Shown: positions 56,989 through 64,000 of the stretch, piece after piece | Layout of the letters: each line of letters begins with the position of its first letter | Numbering within the stretch: position 1 is the stretch's first letter | Source of the DNA: Terrisporobacter sp. | GTDB lineage: Bacteria; Bacillota_A; Clostridia; Peptostreptococcales; Peptostreptococcaceae | Reading direction: 5' to 3' | DNA length: 64,000 nucleotides | Assembly (NCBI GenBank): GCA_029851945.1 | Contig: JARKUZ010000091.1 | Location: 8,370-72,369 of the forward strand | Notes under the pieces: model-generated | The model's database searches: none | Seen by the model: only the letters and a program-made list of their open reading frames with translations | What the model was told of the DNA's origin: nothing | Position numbers and translations under genes: made by a program

Positions 56989-57546
56989 TTATTTAGAATA
57001 TATCTCTACCTGATGCCCAGATATTTGTAAAGATGTTTGTACAGCGCTATATAATTTTTCTTTAACAGCTGAATCACTTGCTCCACTTGCTACTACAATA
57101 ACTCCTTTTATTTTAGCTTCAGAAGTTTTTAAAACAACTGGATCATTTGTATTAGAAGTAATCATAGTTTTATTTTCTGTTGAACTAGTAGTTGTCCTTT
57201 CTCCACCTGAGGAATCTTGCTCTTTTGTAGTTTCTGTAGTTGTATTAGAATTATATGCAGGTACTAATTCTTCACTAGATTCAAAGGTTATCATTACATC
57301 TACATCACCTGCTCCGTTGATTTTACTTAAGATCTCTGTCAATTTACTTTCTAAATCTTTTTTTTCATATTCAGCTTCTGCTGATACTTTAGTTGTATCA
57401 CTATCAATTGTACTAGTTTCTTGATCTTGTCCATCTGGCATGACTGCTATAACTATAAGAGCTAAGATACAAATCCCCGCCATAAATATGAGCGGCTTTA
57501 ATTTCTTTTTTTCTGTATCATTAAATACCTCATTAAATTTTTTCAA
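56989..57546 (-). CDS. spoIIIAG: Stage III sporulation protein AG
   Basis: Forms a large ring in the SpoIIIA-SpoIIQ channel. A membrane helix (about residues 18-36) and a C-terminal domain with EKKDLESKLTEILSKINGAG, DVDVMITFESS and KIKGVIVVASGASDSAV. A Ser/Thr-rich loop (about 90-115, TTTETTKEQDSSGGERTT) interrupts it. 185 residues. Confidence 0.93.
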   Translation of the reverse strand: MKKFNEVFNDTEKKKLKPLIFMAGICILALIVIAVMPDGQDQETSTIDSDTTKVSAEAEYEKKDLESKLTEILSKINGAGDVDVMITFESSEELVPAYNSNTTTETTKEQDSSGGERTTTSSTENKTMITSNTNDPVVLKTSEAKIKGVIVVASGASDSAVKEKLYSAVQTSLQISGHQVEIYSK

Positions 57547-57563
57547 TTAACACCCAACTCCTC

Positions 57564-58121
57564 TTAATCAATCTCTATATCACCTATGGATATATCCAGT
57601 ACCTTTATTAAGTCTTCTTTAAGTTCATTCTCTTTTAAGTTTAATTCTCCTTTGTTTTTAAAAACTTCTTCATCTTTTTCTATGTCACTAGATTGTATGT
57701 CCTTTTTATTAGTATTATTACTACTTTTTTCTTTAATTTTTATAGTTTCAATATCTGACCCATCAAGCTTTATATCTTCTACCTCATATCCATATTCATC
57801 TAGTTTGAGTTGCAATACACTCTTTAATCCATCTTCATATCCTTTACTTAAGCTTTCATTATTGGTTTTTCCAGCTAAATCATTATAGCTATCCACATAC
57901 ATTTTTGAATAGTCACTTATTTTTCTTAAAATGCTATCTTCTAAAGAAGCATTATTAGAAAAAATACTTACTATTGGACTAATTATCATGAATACAAAAA
58001 TAAAATTACAAACTAAATTTACATAGGGTTTTAATTTTGTATTTGGTAATATCATATCCACCATATTTATGATAAAAGCACCTATAATAATACACATAAC
58101 CCATTCTTTTATACTAGCAAT
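57564..58121 (-). CDS. spoIIIAF: Stage III sporulation protein AF, likely non-ATG start
   Basis: Membrane component of the SpoIIIA complex: two helices at the N-terminus, then a soluble C-terminal domain ending EDLIKVLDISIGDIEID. The usual SpoIIIAF start has a KEW segment just before the first helix. Here KEWV is encoded upstream of the first ATG (58097), and the frame offers only ATT codons (58124 and 58121) after a strong GGGGGGG ribosome site (58135-58129). The ATT at 58121 has a seven-base spacer. An AUU start or a small sequence change must be assumed. Confidence 0.8.
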   Translation of the reverse strand: MASIKEWVMCIIIGAFIINMVDMILPNTKLKPYVNLVCNFIFVFMIISPIVSIFSNNASLEDSILRKISDYSKMYVDSYNDLAGKTNNESLSKGYEDGLKSVLQLKLDEYGYEVEDIKLDGSDIETIKIKEKSSNNTNKKDIQSSDIEKDEEVFKNKGELNLKENELKEDLIKVLDISIGDIEID

Positions 58122-58146
58122 AATAAATCCCCCCCTTTTATTTAAT

Positions 58147-59340
58147 TTAAGAAATTACCGCACTTATGGAAGTTAATATTGCTATCGTTACAAAAAACAT
58201 AATTGTTATTGCTATTAATGTTACTAAAATTATAGTCATTAAATTTGCTACTTCATTTAGAAAAGAAGAAATATTATCTTCCCCTATAGGTTCCACTGCT
58301 ATTGCACAAACTTTGTAAACTAATATTACTCCTATAATTTTTATTAAAGGAATTAAGCACATCCCTACTAAAATTACTAACCCTATCCCACCAAACACAT
58401 TTTTTATAAGTTGTGAAGAAGATAATAATATATCAACCGAATCTGATACAAATCCTCCTACTACAGGTATAAAATTACCTATTGCAAACTTGGCAGTTTT
58501 TACACTAAACTTATCAAATGATGTAACATATAATCCCTGTATCGAAACTAAACCTAAATAAACAGTAAATACCGCTCCTAATGCAACTACATTAATTTGT
58601 TTTATAAATGAAGATAATCGGCTTAGTTTGATATTATTTGTCACGTTATTTATTACTAATATTGCAAAAGCAAAAGATATAGCCACAAATATAAATTTCT
58701 TAAATATTATATTAATTGCAGCTATTCCTCCTATAACAATTGGATTTAGAGCTGTAGATGTTATAGGTAGTCCCATTAATACTAAAAGTGAAATCATAAT
58801 AGGAATTACTACATTTACAAGACCTATAACCCCTTCTATAGTTGAATAACAAATAGCCAGTACATCTTTAAAACTTACCAAAGTCAAAGTCACTACTGTT
58901 ATAAATACTATATAATTTGTAACTGTGCTTATTCCCGATGATGAAAACGAATTTTCTAAACTTTTTATCAATGAAGATAAAAGAGCTAAGACAAGTATAC
59001 TGGCTGCAATTTTTAAGCTACTTTTTATTTCTCCAAATATGGTTGTACTTATTTTTTCTTTGTCAAATAAATCTAGTATATTAGCATCACCTTTTATTAA
59101 GTCTTTTATATATGTTTTCATATCAATATCTTTAATAACATTATCTTCTTTTATATATTTTTCGATTTCATCTATATTTATTTTACTTAACTGATTTTCT
59201 ATGTATAAATCTATACTATTTTTTGTATCATTATATTCTTCTGTATTACTTTTATCTTTATCATCTTCTGCTGCAAAAGTAACTCCTGAAAGTAAGGAGA
59301 AGAATATAATAAAAACAAGACTCAAAACTTTGTTTTTCAT
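58147..59340 (-). CDS. spoIIIAE: Stage III sporulation protein AE
   Basis: Polytopic membrane protein of the SpoIIIA complex. Signal peptide in residues 1-24 (SLVFIIFFSLLSGVTFA AEDD), a soluble segment to about 90, then about eight helices including GIGLVILVGMCLIPLIKIIG. 397 residues, as usual. The order AA-AB-AC-AD-AE-AF-AG-AH is unbroken. Confidence 0.95.
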   Translation of the reverse strand: MKNKVLSLVFIIFFSLLSGVTFAAEDDKDKSNTEEYNDTKNSIDLYIENQLSKINIDEIEKYIKEDNVIKDIDMKTYIKDLIKGDANILDLFDKEKISTTIFGEIKSSLKIAASILVLALLSSLIKSLENSFSSSGISTVTNYIVFITVVTLTLVSFKDVLAICYSTIEGVIGLVNVVIPIMISLLVLMGLPITSTALNPIVIGGIAAINIIFKKFIFVAISFAFAILVINNVTNNIKLSRLSSFIKQINVVALGAVFTVYLGLVSIQGLYVTSFDKFSVKTAKFAIGNFIPVVGGFVSDSVDILLSSSQLIKNVFGGIGLVILVGMCLIPLIKIIGVILVYKVCAIAVEPIGEDNISSFLNEVANLMTIILVTLIAITIMFFVTIAILTSISAVIS

Positions 59341-59359
59341 AATAAATCATTCTCCTACT

Positions 59360-59743
59360 TTAAATTAAATTAATTATTGTATCTATAATTGATAAAAGTA
59401 TAGGGAATGACATTGTCATAATGATAATCTTCCCCCCAAACTCTAACTTAGATGCAATGTTTTTTTCACCACAATCATTACATAAAGAAACAGCAAATTC
59501 CATAATATAACAAATACCTATCAACTTAATTATTAAACTTATGTACATGGCTGGTATATTTACTTTATCTGCTAAAGATTGAATTCCATCTATTATAAAT
59601 CCTAACTTCATAACAACAGAAAGTAGTATTATCACCCCAGCAGTAATACCTACAAAATTTGCCATTTCTGGTCTATCTTTTTTAATAACTAAACAAAGTA
59701 TGGTGGAAACCATTGCAATACCAACTAATTGCATAACTTCCAA
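59360..59743 (-). CDS. spoIIIAD: Stage III sporulation protein AD
   Basis: Small membrane protein with about three to four helices (127 residues). It is related to SpoIIIAC and carries a conserved GICYIMEFAVSLCNDCGE motif. It lies between spoIIIAC and spoIIIAE. Confidence 0.94.
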   Translation of the reverse strand: MEVMQLVGIAMVSTILCLVIKKDRPEMANFVGITAGVIILLSVVMKLGFIIDGIQSLADKVNIPAMYISLIIKLIGICYIMEFAVSLCNDCGEKNIASKLEFGGKIIIMTMSFPILLSIIDTIINLI

Positions 59744-59758
59744 ATTATTTCCTCCTCT

Positions 59759-59956
59759 TTAGTAAAGTTGAAACATCGTTCTCACTGTGTTAAATAAATC
59801 ATTAATTTCTGTAATTACTAGTCCTAAAACTATGACTACTCCTACTAATGTTGTTAGAGTTGACCAATCTTTTCTATCAACTTTCTCTAAAATCATGTTT
59901 AATACAGATATTAATATACCTACACCCGCAACTTTTAATATCAATGCTATTTCCAT
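59759..59956 (-). CDS. spoIIIAC: Stage III sporulation protein AC
   Basis: 65-residue membrane protein with two helices (IALILKVAGVGILISVLNMIL; LTTLVGVVIVLGLVITEI). Short but standard for SpoIIIAC, in the expected operon position. Confidence 0.94.
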   Translation of the reverse strand: MEIALILKVAGVGILISVLNMILEKVDRKDWSTLTTLVGVVIVLGLVITEINDLFNTVRTMFQLY

Positions 59957-59967
59957 AATTACCTCCC

Positions 59968-60489
59968 TTAAATTAAAATTATTCCTATGCAGATACCTGC
60001 AAATGTTATTAGTTTTTTGTATAAAGCTCCTTTTTTAAAGATTTCTTCTTTACTATCACAAGTCAATTTTTTTAAATTATCACATGTTAAATCTATTACT
60101 CTTTGTTGAGCTTCAACATCACTTTGTCCAAGAGTTAAAAATAATTTTCTTATTTCTTCTATTTCTTTATCGTGTAAATTACTTTCTATTTTCAAAATAT
60201 CAATGTTTTTATTTAATATTTCTTGCAAAGTTCTACCATCTTCTTTGACTAGATCTTCATGCATATTTTCAAAAAAATCACATAGACAATAATCTTTTTT
60301 CGTGGATGCTCTATAAAATACTTCTTCTAATGTATATAATCCAAAAGCTAAATCCATCCTAATTATTTCTAATATACTTATAACTTCATTTAGTTCTTTA
60401 TGCCTTTTAATAAATGCCTTATATATAATATCTCCTATCAAATAACTAGATCCTATTAGTAATCCTATAAAAAAAATTTTAATTTGCAA
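59968..60489 (-). CDS. spoIIIAB: Stage III sporulation protein AB
   Basis: Membrane protein with a helix at each end and a GspF-like helical middle (KAFIKRHKELNEVISILEIIRMDLAFG). It works with the SpoIIIAA ATPase at the base of the channel. The TTG at 60489, giving MQIKIFFIGLLIGSSYL, fits the family length better than the ATG at 60516, which would overlap spoIIIAA by 38 bases; the ribosome site there (AGAGATGG) is weak. About 173 residues. Confidence 0.9.
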   Translation of the reverse strand: MQIKIFFIGLLIGSSYLIGDIIYKAFIKRHKELNEVISILEIIRMDLAFGLYTLEEVFYRASTKKDYCLCDFFENMHEDLVKEDGRTLQEILNKNIDILKIESNLHDKEIEEIRKLFLTLGQSDVEAQQRVIDLTCDNLKKLTCDSKEEIFKKGALYKKLITFAGICIGIILI

Positions 60490-61438
60490 AATACCATCTC
60501 TTTTCTTGTAAATCATAGATTTTATCTATTGTACCAGGTCCCTTTTTTGCTGAAAGTAATATTACCTTCTTAAATAATTCTTCATCTAATAAGTTTTTTA
60601 GCTCTTTTCTATTTCTAATATCTTCTATTGAGTCTCCATGAACTGTAGTAATCAAACCTACTCCACCATTTAATGCTGTATATAAAGCTTTTATATCTTT
60701 TTCAGTACCAATTTCATCTGTTACTATTACATTTGGTGACATAGACCTTAGAACCATCATAATCCCAACATCTTTCGGGCATGTCTCTATTATGTCTGTC
60801 CTAATTCCAACATCCATTTGAGGAATTCCCAGATATGCACCTGCAATTTCATTTCTCTCATCTATTAATGCCACTTTTACACCTTTAAAATTATATTTAT
60901 CATTTCCACTACTTAAGTTTCTTACTATATCTCGAAGTAGTGTAGTTTTCCCACACTGCGGTGGCGAAATTATTATTGTATTATTTATATCAGTGGAACT
61001 TCTTATAATATGGTCCATGACTTTGTCAGAACAATTCTTGATTTCTTTAGAAATCCTTATATTTAAAGAAGATATATGTTTTATATTTTCTACTCTTCCA
61101 TTCTCAACTATAGCTTTTCCAACTATTCCTACCCTGTGACCTCCTCTAAGAGTTATAAATCCTTTTTTAATATCATCCATAAATGAATGTATGGAATATT
61201 TACATATAATTTGAAAAGTCTGTTCAATATCTTCTTTAGTTACTATATAAGCATTATTCATATTAATATCTAGACTATTAGTTTTTACATTATAAAAATA
61301 ATCCTTCAAATTACCATTTATTATTAATGGCTTGTTTATCCTTAATCTTATTTCTTCTATATTTTCTCTCTTAATATTTTTTATTTTTTCTCTTAAATTA
61401 AGAGAGAGTGAATTAATTATTTCATCAGAAAGTTTCAT
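60479..61438 (-). CDS. spoIIIAA: Stage III sporulation protein AA, ATPase
   Basis: Secretion-type ATPase powering the SpoIIIA channel in the mother cell. Walker A SPPQCGKTTLLRDI near residue 170, Walker B-like NVIVTDEIGTEKD, and STDINNTIIISPP before it. The N-terminal half carries HSFMDDIKKGFITLRGGHRVG, typical of the family. 319 residues. The ATG at 61438 has GAGGAGG eight bases upstream. First gene of the operon; the upstream 170 bases must hold its promoter, though no clear sigma-E consensus stood out. Confidence 0.95.
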   Translation of the reverse strand: MKLSDEIINSLSLNLREKIKNIKRENIEEIRLRINKPLIINGNLKDYFYNVKTNSLDINMNNAYIVTKEDIEQTFQIICKYSIHSFMDDIKKGFITLRGGHRVGIVGKAIVENGRVENIKHISSLNIRISKEIKNCSDKVMDHIIRSSTDINNTIIISPPQCGKTTLLRDIVRNLSSGNDKYNFKGVKVALIDERNEIAGAYLGIPQMDVGIRTDIIETCPKDVGIMMVLRSMSPNVIVTDEIGTEKDIKALYTALNGGVGLITTVHGDSIEDIRNRKELKNLLDEELFKKVILLSAKKGPGTIDKIYDLQEKRWYFAN

Positions 61439-61611
61439 AATCTTGTCCTCCTCTCTTGTTTATAATATTTATATTTATTAGATGTGATAAATATTACATT
61501 TAGAACAACTTTTATAGCATTCAATTATTGACTTTCTAAATACCTATGATAGTATTTAATAATAATTAGATAACTTTAATAAAATATACAAATTTTAAAA
61601 AGGAGAATAGC

Positions 61612-62424
61612 ATGATAATTACAGCATTAAAGTCAAGTTTCTTGCTAACATTTTTAACTACAGGAACTTTTCTTTTATTTGGATATATTTACAGTATTAT
61701 AGAAAAAAGAAATACTAAATATTTACTATATACATTTGGAAGTGCAGGTATTCTATTTACTGGTGTAATCGGAACTACAATTCATGAAGTAGGTCACTTG
61801 ATTATGTGCATTCTATTTAAACATAAGATAACTGATTTTCAACTTTTCAACTTTAAAGGATATAAATACGAAGAAACTTTAGGTTATGTTTCTCACAAAT
61901 ATAACGAGAATAGTATATATCAACAAGCTGGCAACTTTTTCATAGGAGTTGGACCTATTATATCAGGTACCTTATTTATTATTTTGAGTTTTAGATTATT
62001 GTTACCTAATATGTATTCTTTAATTGATATTCAAAATTATATGAATTCCCTTAATGATGTTAACTTAGGAAATATTATTTTATTATTTTTTTCTTTATGT
62101 AGATCTTTATTTTTAATGTTGTTTAATATTAAAAATTTATCAAATATAAATTTTTATATCTTTATTTATTTAATGACTTGTGTATCAACTCATATTTCTT
62201 TAAGTAAAAAAGACTTTCAAAATAGTATCATAGGGGTTTTTTCTATATTTATCATTTACTTTATAGTTTGTTTGTTTTTCATAGTTTTTAATTTTAATTT
62301 AAATTATTTACTAATAAGTTTAATGAATTATAATATTTATTTACTTTTATTTTTAAGTATTGGTTTAGTATTTTCTCTTATTTCTTTTCTTTTTACATAT
62401 ATATTTTATGTTATAAAGAAATAA
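61612..62424 (+). CDS. M50-like membrane zinc metalloprotease candidate
   Basis: 270-residue integral membrane protein with about six helices. A transmembrane segment carries H58-E59-V60-G61-H62 (GVIGTTIHEVGHLIMCILF), the metal-binding HExxH of site-2 (M50-type) proteases. The sequence then has GNFFIGVGPIISG, which may correspond to the second half of the active site, though the usual third ligand (Asp in a PDG-type motif) is not evident. Substrate unknown. It stands alone on the plus strand next to spoIIIAA. SpoIVFB is a relative, but similarity beyond the motif is not obvious. Confidence 0.6.
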   Translation: MIITALKSSFLLTFLTTGTFLLFGYIYSIIEKRNTKYLLYTFGSAGILFTGVIGTTIHEVGHLIMCILFKHKITDFQLFNFKGYKYEETLGYVSHKYNENSIYQQAGNFFIGVGPIISGTLFIILSFRLLLPNMYSLIDIQNYMNSLNDVNLGNIILLFFSLCRSLFLMLFNIKNLSNINFYIFIYLMTCVSTHISLSKKDFQNSIIGVFSIFIIYFIVCLFFIVFNFNLNYLLISLMNYNIYLLLFLSIGLVFSLISFLFTYIFYVIKK

Positions 62425-62455
62425 CGATATTATAAGACTTAATTATTAAAATATA

Positions 62456-62492
62456 AAAAGACCATAATAACAATTAATTATTATGGTCTTTT
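62456..62492. terminator. Bidirectional terminator between convergent genes
   Basis: 15-bp perfect inverted repeat AAAAGACCATAATAA (62456-62470) / its complement (62478-62492), between the plus-strand protease-like gene and the minus-strand remnant. Confidence 0.8.
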
Positions 62493-62500
62493 CATCATAT

Positions 62501-62902
62501 CTATTTAAATTTATAACATCTATATAATCCTTCTCCACTATCAAATGAAATTTTAAAGTATACTTCACCAGTAGAATAGTTTTTTTCCATAGCAATTAGG
62601 TCTTGATCTACTCCAGCTTGTGTTCCCACTCCAATCAAAAATACTTCATTTTCACTATAAATTTCTTGTACTGAACCTGTGTATTTATAGAACTTATCTA
62701 CACTATATTCATTAAACTCAATTACTTCTTTATTTTTCTCATCAATTTTAATCTTTATAGCTCTACTATTTTTATTGGCTACACCATTATCATAAATTGT
62801 CAAATATCCATCTTCAGTAAGTCTTGCATGATGTTGTCTTGAAAATAATTGTTCATCATCTAAGTTAAATTCATCATATTTTATTACTTTTCTTTTGCGC
62901 AA
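62501..62902 (-). pseudogene. C-terminal fragment of an arylsulfotransferase
   Basis: The 133 codons match the end of arylsulfate sulfotransferases (ASST family): FSRQHHARLTEDGYLTIYDNG resembles the conserved QHDARL...GNITLFDNG, then SRAIKIKIDEKNKEV. Full-length enzymes are over 450 residues, and no N-terminal part is seen upstream. The upstream frame goes into non-coding AT-rich sequence, so this is a decayed gene. The TTG at 62902 is only the first possible start. Confidence 0.7.
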
Positions 62903-63070
62903 TATAATTCTTGCCTTAAATAGTTATTAAATTTATCATATATAACCCTCCTGTATTAAAAATGAATTTTAGATAAAATTAGAATTAATTTTTTTAGCCA
63001 AATGTGATATAATGATGAACTAATTTGGGTATAAATTTTTAATAAATTCATAATAGAAAGGAGTATGAAT

Positions 63071-63826
63071 ATGATTTCAATTATTTCACCTGCTAAAAAT
63101 ATGCGAAATATAAAAATAGATAATATTAGACCTAAGACACATGGAAAAAATAGATTTTTTTCAAATGAAACAGAGAAAATTATAAACGTTTTAAAAGGTT
63201 TAAGCCCTTGGGATATTGAGTCTTTGATGAAGGTAAATGAGAAAATATCATTTCAATCTTATGCATATTTTCAAAACTTTAATTTTGAAGATGAAGGTGT
63301 ATGCGGGCTTTTAGCCTATGATGGATTAGTATTTAAAAATATTAAAGCTGAAGAATTCACAGAGGATGATTTTGATTTTGCCAATAATCATATAAAAATT
63401 TTAGATGCTTTTTATGGAATAGTTAATCCGCTTGATGGTGTATTACCTTATAGATTAGAAATGCAATATCCTATTAAAATAGATGAAAAAAATCTTTATA
63501 AGTTTTGGGAAAATAAAATATATAAAAATTTATATAAGCATGATAATATTATTATCAATTTAGCTTCTGAGGAATATGCTAAGACTGTAAGACATTTTTT
63601 AGATGAAGGCGATATTTTTATCGACATAGATTTTAAAGTTTATAGAGATGGAAAATTAAAAACTATGGGTACATGGGCAAAAATGGCACGTGGGCAAATG
63701 GTTAAATATATAGTAGAAAATAGAATAAATAATCCTGAAGATTTAAAAGAATTTACTTTTAACGGATACAAATTTGATTCTAACTTATCTACAAATAAAA
63801 AGTATGTTTTTGTTAAACAAGACTAA
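63071..63826 (+). CDS. yaaA: YaaA-family peroxide stress protein (DUF328)
   Basis: YaaA proteins limit free iron during peroxide stress in E. coli. The family's characteristic stretches are present: ISIISPAKNM, NLASEEYAKTVRHFL, and VYRDGKLKTMGTWAKMARGQMVKYI. From the ATG at 63071 (AAAGGAG seven bases upstream) the protein has 251 residues. It is a standalone plus-strand gene near the end of the window. Confidence 0.92.
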   Translation: MISIISPAKNMRNIKIDNIRPKTHGKNRFFSNETEKIINVLKGLSPWDIESLMKVNEKISFQSYAYFQNFNFEDEGVCGLLAYDGLVFKNIKAEEFTEDDFDFANNHIKILDAFYGIVNPLDGVLPYRLEMQYPIKIDEKNLYKFWENKIYKNLYKHDNIIINLASEEYAKTVRHFLDEGDIFIDIDFKVYRDGKLKTMGTWAKMARGQMVKYIVENRINNPEDLKEFTFNGYKFDSNLSTNKKYVFVKQD

Positions 63827-63876
63827 ATTTCACTTCAATTAGGTACTGATATATAGATAAAAAACCTTCCAAGATT

Positions 63877-63901
63877 TGAACTGATACCTAAAAAGTAGAC
63901 A
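63877..63901. repeat. Terminal inverted repeat of an IS3-family element
   Basis: TGAACTGATACC followed by TAAAAAGTAGACA reads inward from the outer end. It resembles IS3/IS150-type ends (TG...ACA). It lies 18 bases outside the transposase stop, where an IS end is expected. The other end is beyond the window. Confidence 0.65.
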
Positions 63902-63918
63902 CAAGTAAAAAAGACTCT

Positions 63919-64000
63919 CTAAGCAATCATATGGCACCTGTATTCAACAGGTGTCATATTTTTTAATTTAGCTTGAAATCTATAGTTGTTATACCAATAT
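63919..64000 (-). CDS. IS3-family transposase (OrfB) C-terminal end, cut by window edge
   Basis: Minus strand, running in from beyond 64000. The last residues read YWYNNYRFQAKLKNMTPVEY and RCHMIA before TAG. This is the C-terminus of the IS3-family (DDE) transposase, whose usual ending is YNNYRYQ.KLKGMSPVEYR. Only about 27 codons are in the window, so whether the element is intact cannot be judged. Confidence 0.85.
   Translation of the reverse strand, partial: YWYNNYRFQAKLKNMTPVEYRCHMIA

Noticed and set aside
1..64000. Search for CRISPR arrays, tRNA or rRNA genes, prophage or defence genes
   Set aside because: No regularly spaced direct repeats, no tRNA-like cloverleaf with GTTCRA arms, and no phage or defence families were recognised.

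Overview
The window is a low-GC, densely packed chromosomal segment from an endospore-forming Firmicute. It carries spo0A, spoIVB, spoIIM, sigK and the whole spoIIIA operon. The fatty-acid locus (FabK-type reductase, FabT regulator), a sigK without a pro-sequence and the protein sequences point to the Peptostreptococcaceae (Clostridioides/Romboutsia/Paraclostridium-like). Species cannot be fixed from the window alone. Almost all genes lie on the minus strand. No rRNA, tRNA or CRISPR array was seen.

Layout: (1) 1-5.5 kb: the N-terminal two thirds of smc, a radical SAM protein, rnc, an acidic zinc-ribbon protein and efp. (2) 5.8-9 kb: aroK and aroD, then a graveyard with fragments of a LysR regulator, an IS30-type transposase and an enoate-reductase-like flavoprotein. 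(3) 9-19.3 kb: four small type IV pilin-like genes, an in-frame fusion of a sensor kinase to shikimate dehydrogenase (AroE), a second kinase of the same architecture, sigK and a transpeptidase. (4) 19.5-30.7 kb: a nitronate-monooxygenase-like gene, then fabT and an eleven-gene type II fatty-acid synthesis operon (fabH-acpP-fabK-fabD-fabG-fabF-accB-fabZ-accC-accD-accA) with a FabT-like operator at its promoter. (5) 30.9-33.7 kb: mltG-trmR-trhP-like. (6) 33.9-43.2 kb: a ten-gene run steA-steB-GT2-MraY-like-DUF3866-nudix-spoIIM-xerD-like-deoB-pdp. (7) 43.3-46.6 kb: cca, spo0A, spoIVB. (8) 46.8-56.2 kb: an isoprenoid/DNA-repair/RNA group (nusB, a TsaD paralogue, xseA, xseB, ispA, a PAP2-like membrane protein, dxs, tlyA, recN) preceded by an Asp23 protein. 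(9) 56.3-61.4 kb: spoIIIAA-AH. (10) 61.6-64 kb: a HEVGH membrane metalloprotease candidate, an arylsulfotransferase remnant, yaaA and the end of an IS3-family element.

Most interesting points: the two neighbouring kinases have complementary defects. One keeps the phospho-acceptor histidine but has a degraded ATP-binding domain; the other has Ser in place of that histidine but intact N, G1 and G2 motifs. Together they look like one kinase split over two proteins, and the His-bearing half is fused to AroE with a good internal ribosome site. Two sporulation genes (sigK, spoIIM) have perfect 13-bp inverted repeats covering their translation starts. spo0A has a textbook sigma-H promoter with an exact 0A box over its -10. 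Several genes seem to start without ATG/GTG/TTG or have a prepilin leader out of frame. The XerD-like recombinase lacks both catalytic histidines.

How the parts connect: Spo0A starts sporulation. SpoIIM, SpoIIIAA-AH and SpoIVB act at engulfment and at the forespore-mother cell channel, and SigK drives late mother-cell genes. With no pro-sequence on SigK, the usual SpoIVB-to-SpoIVFB activation step appears unnecessary, so timing may rest on transcription and, possibly, on the hairpin over the sigK start.
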